Positions 59,610 to 63,079 of a DNA stretch of 63,079 nt are shown here, in pieces (the stretch's first letter is position 1; each line of letters begins with the position of its first letter). Position numbers and translations under genes: made by a program. Source of the stretch: JALYJG01 sp033763555 (lineage in GTDB: Bacteria > Pseudomonadota > Alphaproteobacteria > UBA9219); assembly GCA_033763555.1 (NCBI GenBank), contig JANRKK010000035.1:1-63079 (forward strand). Reading direction: 5' to 3'. The notes below the pieces were generated by a model that saw only the letters and a list, made by a program, of their open reading frames with translations, had not been told where the DNA came from and ran no database searches.

Positions 59610-59617
59610 AACGCGAG

Positions 59618-59980
59618 ATGACGTCGATAGACCTAAAAACTCTTTGTCATGCCCTTGGTTTCACCGCCGTGGTGATGAAGGACGGCGTTTCGCAAAAAAA
59701 CGGCGCGGCCCGTGCCACCGGCCTTGCCGGAATGATCGAAGAGTTTTGCCGCACGGCCCTACCTAATTCTTTCTCTGAAAACAGTGAGACTTCAAACCCC
59801 GGCGGCAAATTCCCGCTCGCCCAACGCATGGCTTCAACCATCGTTGAACTCTATCAAGCGCAGGGCGGTTGTTCGCCGCATGATCTTCTCGAGCGCGGCT
59901 TTAGCCGCGACGATGTCAGCCGTTACTGGCCGCTGGCCAAAGCTTTGGCCTTCGTCGAGATGAACATCATGGATTCGTGA
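59618..59980 (+). CDS. Hypothetical protein with SD-blocking leader hairpin
   Basis: 120 residues, not recognised. Middle GARATGLAGMIEEFCRTAL and C-terminal GGCSPHDLLERGFSRDDVSRYWPLAKALAFVEMNI; the latter has a helix-turn-helix-like rhythm (HDLLERGFSRDDVSRYW) but no firm match. Two Cys residues. Same strand and 15 bases before the next hypothetical gene, so likely a two-gene unit. Preceded by the hairpin at 59588-59609. Confidence 0.6.
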   Translation: MTSIDLKTLCHALGFTAVVMKDGVSQKNGAARATGLAGMIEEFCRTALPNSFSENSETSNPGGKFPLAQRMASTIVELYQAQGGCSPHDLLERGFSRDDVSRYWPLAKALAFVEMNIMDS

Positions 59981-59995
59981 CCGGAGAGACGAACG

Positions 59996-60349
59996 ATGCC
60001 GAAACCAGTCAAAAATCGTAAATCCGAAAAACTCCCTGGTAAGGAGTCCATCTACCTGCTGATGCCGTGGTCGTGTAACCATCATCCCAATTATTCGGAG
60101 ATCGTGGCTTATATTCCCACGACCGGCGAATGGGAAGTAATCGCCGAAATCCATGACGCGGTGGGCATTGATGCCGAGCATCTGGCTGGATTCATTACCC
60201 GCGCCGCCAATAGCTACAAAAAAAGCCGCGATCTTATCGCGCAAATGGTCTCCGCCCTCGACCTCTGCCTCGCCTGCAACGGCAAACTTTCTTGGGAGGC
60301 CGAGCAGGAGGCTTGTTCTCTATTAAATCGAATCAAAAAATGGATGTGA
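59996..60349 (+). CDS. Hypothetical protein
   Basis: 117 residues, not recognised. A basic N-terminus (KPVKNRKSEKLPGK), MPWSCNHHPNYSEIVAYIPTTGEWEVIAEIHDAVGIDAEHL and a C-terminal helical part with SALDLCLACNGKLSWEAE. Cys-rich for its size (4). GGAGAG precedes the start. Follows the preceding gene by 15 bases; the next gene begins 28 bases after its stop. Confidence 0.55.
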   Translation: MPKPVKNRKSEKLPGKESIYLLMPWSCNHHPNYSEIVAYIPTTGEWEVIAEIHDAVGIDAEHLAGFITRAANSYKKSRDLIAQMVSALDLCLACNGKLSWEAEQEACSLLNRIKKWM

Positions 60350-60377
60350 CTTAATTAAATCGCAAGATGGAGTTATT

Positions 60378-61097
60378 ATGTCTGTGCACAAAATAGAAGA
60401 AAAATTTCAATGGAGCATTTTTGATAGCCTTCCGTACTTGCCAGCAAATTGGCAAGAAGAACTAATCAAATTTACCCTTAGTAATATGCGGCTTTACGCA
60501 ATAAGTCCCACAAACGAGACGTCACGTGAAACCGATCTTAGTGTAAAAATTCCAACCCTGGCAGTTTCAGGAGGGATTATTAAAAGGCAATTACCTTGGC
60601 TCTATGAATTTTATGAGGGTGCCGGATTACGAATGATGCAAGATTTTTACGTGGCTGAAAAACTTATCTGCGCCCAGAATCCGTTATATGCCGTAAACAT
60701 ACAGGCGGCCTATGACGTCGACAGCAGAGGTAATCCAATGCGGTATGAGCGTCATGTGGATTGGGCACCCACTTCCCTGTTGTATGCAACCACCCATCCT
60801 CCCGGTACGGGCGGAGAATTAGTTGTGGCCAATAATCCAAGCGCTCGTGGTGATGAGATCGCTCAAGACTGCATAAAAATACACCCTCACACAGGTCAGC
60901 TTATCTGTATCGATGCGAGAAAATATCCGCATTATGTAGAACCTTTGAAACCACGAGATCCGTCTTTTGTTCAGGAAAGACCGCTAAGGGTAGTGGTCGT
61001 CATGCTTTATTGCACAGGGCCAGAAGGTTCCTGCCCTGAATCTTCTCGACCTTCTGCATTAGATAGACATTTGGGGCATGAACCAGAAATGGTTTGA
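60378..61097 (+). CDS. Probable 2-oxoglutarate/Fe(II)-dependent oxygenase
   Basis: 239 residues. C-terminal half has the jelly-roll iron site of the 2OG-Fe(II) superfamily: HVDWAPTSLLYATTH with the HxD pair H126/D128, GTGGELVVANNPSARGDE, GQLICIDARKYPHYVEPL with the distal His185, and LRVVVVM with the 2OG-binding Arg204. The N-terminus (LTLSNMRLY, SETDLSV) is less typical. Family enzymes hydroxylate proteins, nucleic acids or small molecules; the substrate is unknown. Its AT-rich codon use and isolated position fit an accessory gene. Converges with the ACT-domain gene, stops 2 bases apart. Confidence 0.75.
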   Translation: MSVHKIEEKFQWSIFDSLPYLPANWQEELIKFTLSNMRLYAISPTNETSRETDLSVKIPTLAVSGGIIKRQLPWLYEFYEGAGLRMMQDFYVAEKLICAQNPLYAVNIQAAYDVDSRGNPMRYERHVDWAPTSLLYATTHPPGTGGELVVANNPSARGDEIAQDCIKIHPHTGQLICIDARKYPHYVEPLKPRDPSFVQERPLRVVVVMLYCTGPEGSCPESSRPSALDRHLGHEPEMV

Positions 61098-61099
61098 AT

Positions 61100-61504
61100 T
61101 TAGCTTCTTGCTAATTGGAGATTGGCCAAAATGCTCATGGCTTCATCCGCACGCTGAACGGGAACAAAAATATGATCATGATAAAAAGCCGACACGGGAT
61201 TTACACTTATACCGGCCTTTGCAAGGCACGTCGCTATGGCGGCTATAAATCCCACAGCATCCAATGCCGAGTGAACCGCAAGGGTAATCAGACGCGAAGG
61301 AAACTGATAAGACAAATTTGCGGCTTCGGCATCATCTTTTCGGATAATCAATGTTACTCCTTCCGTTTCGGAGAACGTCATCAAAGGTTTAAGGCCAGCG
61401 GGAATATCCTTTCCTCTTGGCAAAGAGCAAAATACAAAAACATCTCCATGAACCTGCGGGTTCATAGTTTGCAGAAGAGTTTTTAAATTATGTTCGCCGG
61501 ACAT
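61100..61504 (-). CDS. ACT domain protein
   Basis: 134 residues matching the stand-alone double-ACT family (PF10000/PF13840 style): NLKTLLQTMNPQVHGDVFVFCSLP, DAEAANLSYQFPSRLITLAVHSALDAVGFIAAIATCLAKAGISVNPVSAFYHDHIFVPVQRADEAM with breaks. The late segment is the second ACT unit. Such proteins bind small ligands such as amino acids. Convergent with the oxygenase and divergent from the large unknown gene at 61598. Confidence 0.85.
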   Translation of the reverse strand: MSGEHNLKTLLQTMNPQVHGDVFVFCSLPRGKDIPAGLKPLMTFSETEGVTLIIRKDDAEAANLSYQFPSRLITLAVHSALDAVGFIAAIATCLAKAGISVNPVSAFYHDHIFVPVQRADEAMSILANLQLARS

Positions 61505-61597
61505 GAGATTAATCCAATTGGATGGTTGACCCTATACACAAAATTATCCGCAAATACCAATTCTAGCCAAGATGTAAAACGGAAAGGATATTAAACC

Positions 61598-62785
61598 ATG
61601 TTTCCTCTCGCCCCTGCATATCCTAACGAAGATGCGTTTTATTGCAGATTTTTTACTGAAGTTGGTTCTTATCTTGATGCCGCCAATCGAAGATTGCATG
61701 AAGTCGATTTTCGCGCTGAGGAGAATGAAGAGGCATTTTCTGTTTGCCCCTTTCATGACACTCGTCGCGGATTTTTAATGAATAAGGCCGCGTTGACTCA
61801 AATAACAGGTGAATGGCCTAGCGTTATTGAGGGGATACAATTTTACACATCCCTCTTTGGCGTTAAAAGCGAACAGGGTTTGAATCTTGCTAGGGCTTGG
61901 CGAATTTCATTGGCATCCATGTTTGCGCCACTTTATCTCTACAAGCGATCAACCGCGCCATATGCGAATGGCAGCCTGCCGACACCCGTATCGGGTGTTT
62001 TTAAGATAATGCTCGATGTTCCGACGACGATGGACTTAATGTTCATGCAAGGGCACAACACGGGCATTGCCAGCGCCACCGATAAAACTATGCCACAACA
62101 AATACAGGCATTTGCAGATGACAATCTAATTTTATTAAATGGAGAGTATGCCTGTGCTGGCTCGCCTGGGCTGATCGACAACGTGGTAAGCATCTTGTTC
62201 GAGGACAGGGAGTCCAATCCAGACCAATACAGTCACTTCAAGGAGTATTTTAAGGACTCACAAGAGTTTCTTGCCTTTGCCTATTACATGACAAATCAGT
62301 ATGTCATGGGAACGATGTACTTGCTGTCTACTATGACCTCAATGGAAGTTGCGTATCGGCAATTGCGAGAGAGCGGACGCTACAGCCCCTTAGTACACGA
62401 CGAAAATGAAAAATTATCTGCCTATGAAAGACGTCGCCGTATTGCACTTGAAATAATGCAAGACCCCGAAAATCGTGAAAGTGTTTTGCAGCAATTTCGT
62501 AAGCTTGCAGAAGACGGGTCTTTATGGGGCATTTCTGCAAGCACTGTCCTTGACTTATCTGGTTGTTTCGAGCGTTCAGTGGATTTTCTCAAAAAAGTAG
62601 AAATTTCCGATGCGCGACAAATTGCCGAATTGCATGGTCTGTACCAAACTGAAATTGAAAATCATCTAATCCACGCGCAGAGAATGGCTGAATCTTCCAT
62701 CGGAACGCATGCTATTTTTCCTGTCCCCGTACGCTTTGGTAATCCCAGGCAAAATCCGGTTCAGTTATTACGAAATATGCTGTAA
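61598..62785 (+). CDS. Unrecognised 395-residue protein
   Basis: 395 residues, not recognised. Apparently soluble and helix-rich: EDAFYCRFFTEVGSYLDAANRRL, ARAWRISLASMFAPLYLYKRS, MDLMFMQGHNTGIASATDK, then charged helices (ERRRRIALEIMQDPENRESVLQQF). No P-loop, no TM segment, no signal peptide. AAAGGA before the start. It shares AT-rich codon use with the oxygenase gene. The next gene (HIT) follows after 31 bases on the same strand, so they may be co-expressed. No function assigned. Confidence 0.6.
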   Translation: MFPLAPAYPNEDAFYCRFFTEVGSYLDAANRRLHEVDFRAEENEEAFSVCPFHDTRRGFLMNKAALTQITGEWPSVIEGIQFYTSLFGVKSEQGLNLARAWRISLASMFAPLYLYKRSTAPYANGSLPTPVSGVFKIMLDVPTTMDLMFMQGHNTGIASATDKTMPQQIQAFADDNLILLNGEYACAGSPGLIDNVVSILFEDRESNPDQYSHFKEYFKDSQEFLAFAYYMTNQYVMGTMYLLSTMTSMEVAYRQLRESGRYSPLVHDENEKLSAYERRRRIALEIMQDPENRESVLQQFRKLAEDGSLWGISASTVLDLSGCFERSVDFLKKVEISDARQIAELHGLYQTEIENHLIHAQRMAESSIGTHAIFPVPVRFGNPRQNPVQLLRNML

Positions 62786-62816
62786 ATTGAGGCGTTACTT
62801 AGCTTGAGACCGACAA

Positions 62817-63079
62817 ATGAGCCTTTCCGGATCATATGACCCAAACAACATCTTTGCCCTTATTTTGAAAGGCAAAGAACCATGTTTTCGTGTTTATGAA
62901 GATGATGTTGCACTGGCCTTTATGGACATTTTCCCGCAAGCGGAAGGGCATACGCTTATCATGCCAAAGAAGGTGGAAGCGCGGCATTTTCTCGACCTTC
63001 CCGTTCAAGAAGTTGGGCCTTACATGGCAAGAGTCCAGAAAGTTGCACAAGCTATGGTTCGGGCGTTAAATCCCGATGG
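62817..63079 (+). CDS. HIT family hydrolase, 3' part outside the window
   Basis: 87 complete codons before the right edge. HIT-domain start: NNIFALILKGKEPCFRVYEDDVALAFMDIFPQAEGHTLIMPKKVEARHFLDL with breaks; F.DI.P.A.GH.L..PK is the family's first half. The catalytic HxHxHxx triad lies past the edge. Nucleotide hydrolase/transferase of the Hint/Fhit group. Confidence 0.85.
   Translation, partial: MSLSGSYDPNNIFALILKGKEPCFRVYEDDVALAFMDIFPQAEGHTLIMPKKVEARHFLDLPVQEVGPYMARVQKVAQAMVRALNPD

Overview
The window looks like chromosomal DNA of an alphaproteobacterium. The evidence is the polar organiser PopZ, a COQ10/RatA START protein, eukaryote-type NADP isocitrate dehydrogenase, a GatCAB amidotransferase, the alphaproteobacterial-style HNH endonuclease and RHH proteins, lptFG, and the mraY-murD-ftsW-murG-murC-murB order. 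I cannot place it more precisely. It is moderately GC-rich with tightly packed, often ATGA-overlapping genes, punctuated by more AT-rich orphan genes (around 6.3, 15.4, 21.7, 51.1 kb and most of 58.2-62.8 kb).

Layout. 1-6.8 kb: gatB (cut by the left edge), gatA, gatC and a solute-binding protein read leftward; ruvX, anmK and tyrS follow. 6.9-12.4 kb: icd, a CDP-glycerol-type transferase, a second solute-binding protein divergent from a helix-turn-helix regulator, a hemerythrin and a small conserved protein. 12.4-21.5 kb: a leftward cell-wall cluster, with a GNAT acetyltransferase between murC and murB and an unrecognised gene between murG and murC. 21.6-30.5 kb: queA, phoH, a COQ10-like protein, lptF-lptG, a ferritin-like protein, an SDR, popZ and ispE. 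30.5-41.5 kb: aminotransferase, hydrolases (one apparently catalytically dead), DEAD-box helicase, galE, aldehyde dehydrogenase and a penicillin-acylase family protein. 41.6-46.6 kb: rplK-rplA-rplJ-rplL with an L10-type leader but without rpoB downstream or nusG/secE upstream, followed by a coiled-coil protein, a J-domain protein, bolA and an RHH protein. 46.6-56.1 kb: GT2, transketolase, amidinotransferase, HNH endonuclease, esterase, SIMPL-like protein, GST, uppP and a polytopic membrane protein.

56.2-63.1 kb is the accessory part. It opens with the 5' half of a tRNA-Arg(CCU) gene that loses its 3' half. Then come VOC and GNAT proteins, two divergent regulator operons, small orphan genes, a probable 2-oxoglutarate/Fe(II) oxygenase, an ACT-domain protein, a 395-residue protein I do not recognise and a HIT protein cut by the right edge.

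The most interesting theme is a family of three full-length paralogous one-component regulators (10.6, 57.5 and 58.8 kb). Each has an N-terminal XRE-type HTH and a C-terminal region that ends in a motif resembling the sensor domain of TrmB/PLD-like regulators. Each sits beside palindromic DNA and a different partner: a solute-binding protein, a GNAT acetyltransferase, or a tandem pair of tiny paralogous proteins. All assignments come from reading the sequence and from recalled family features; no database search was run.
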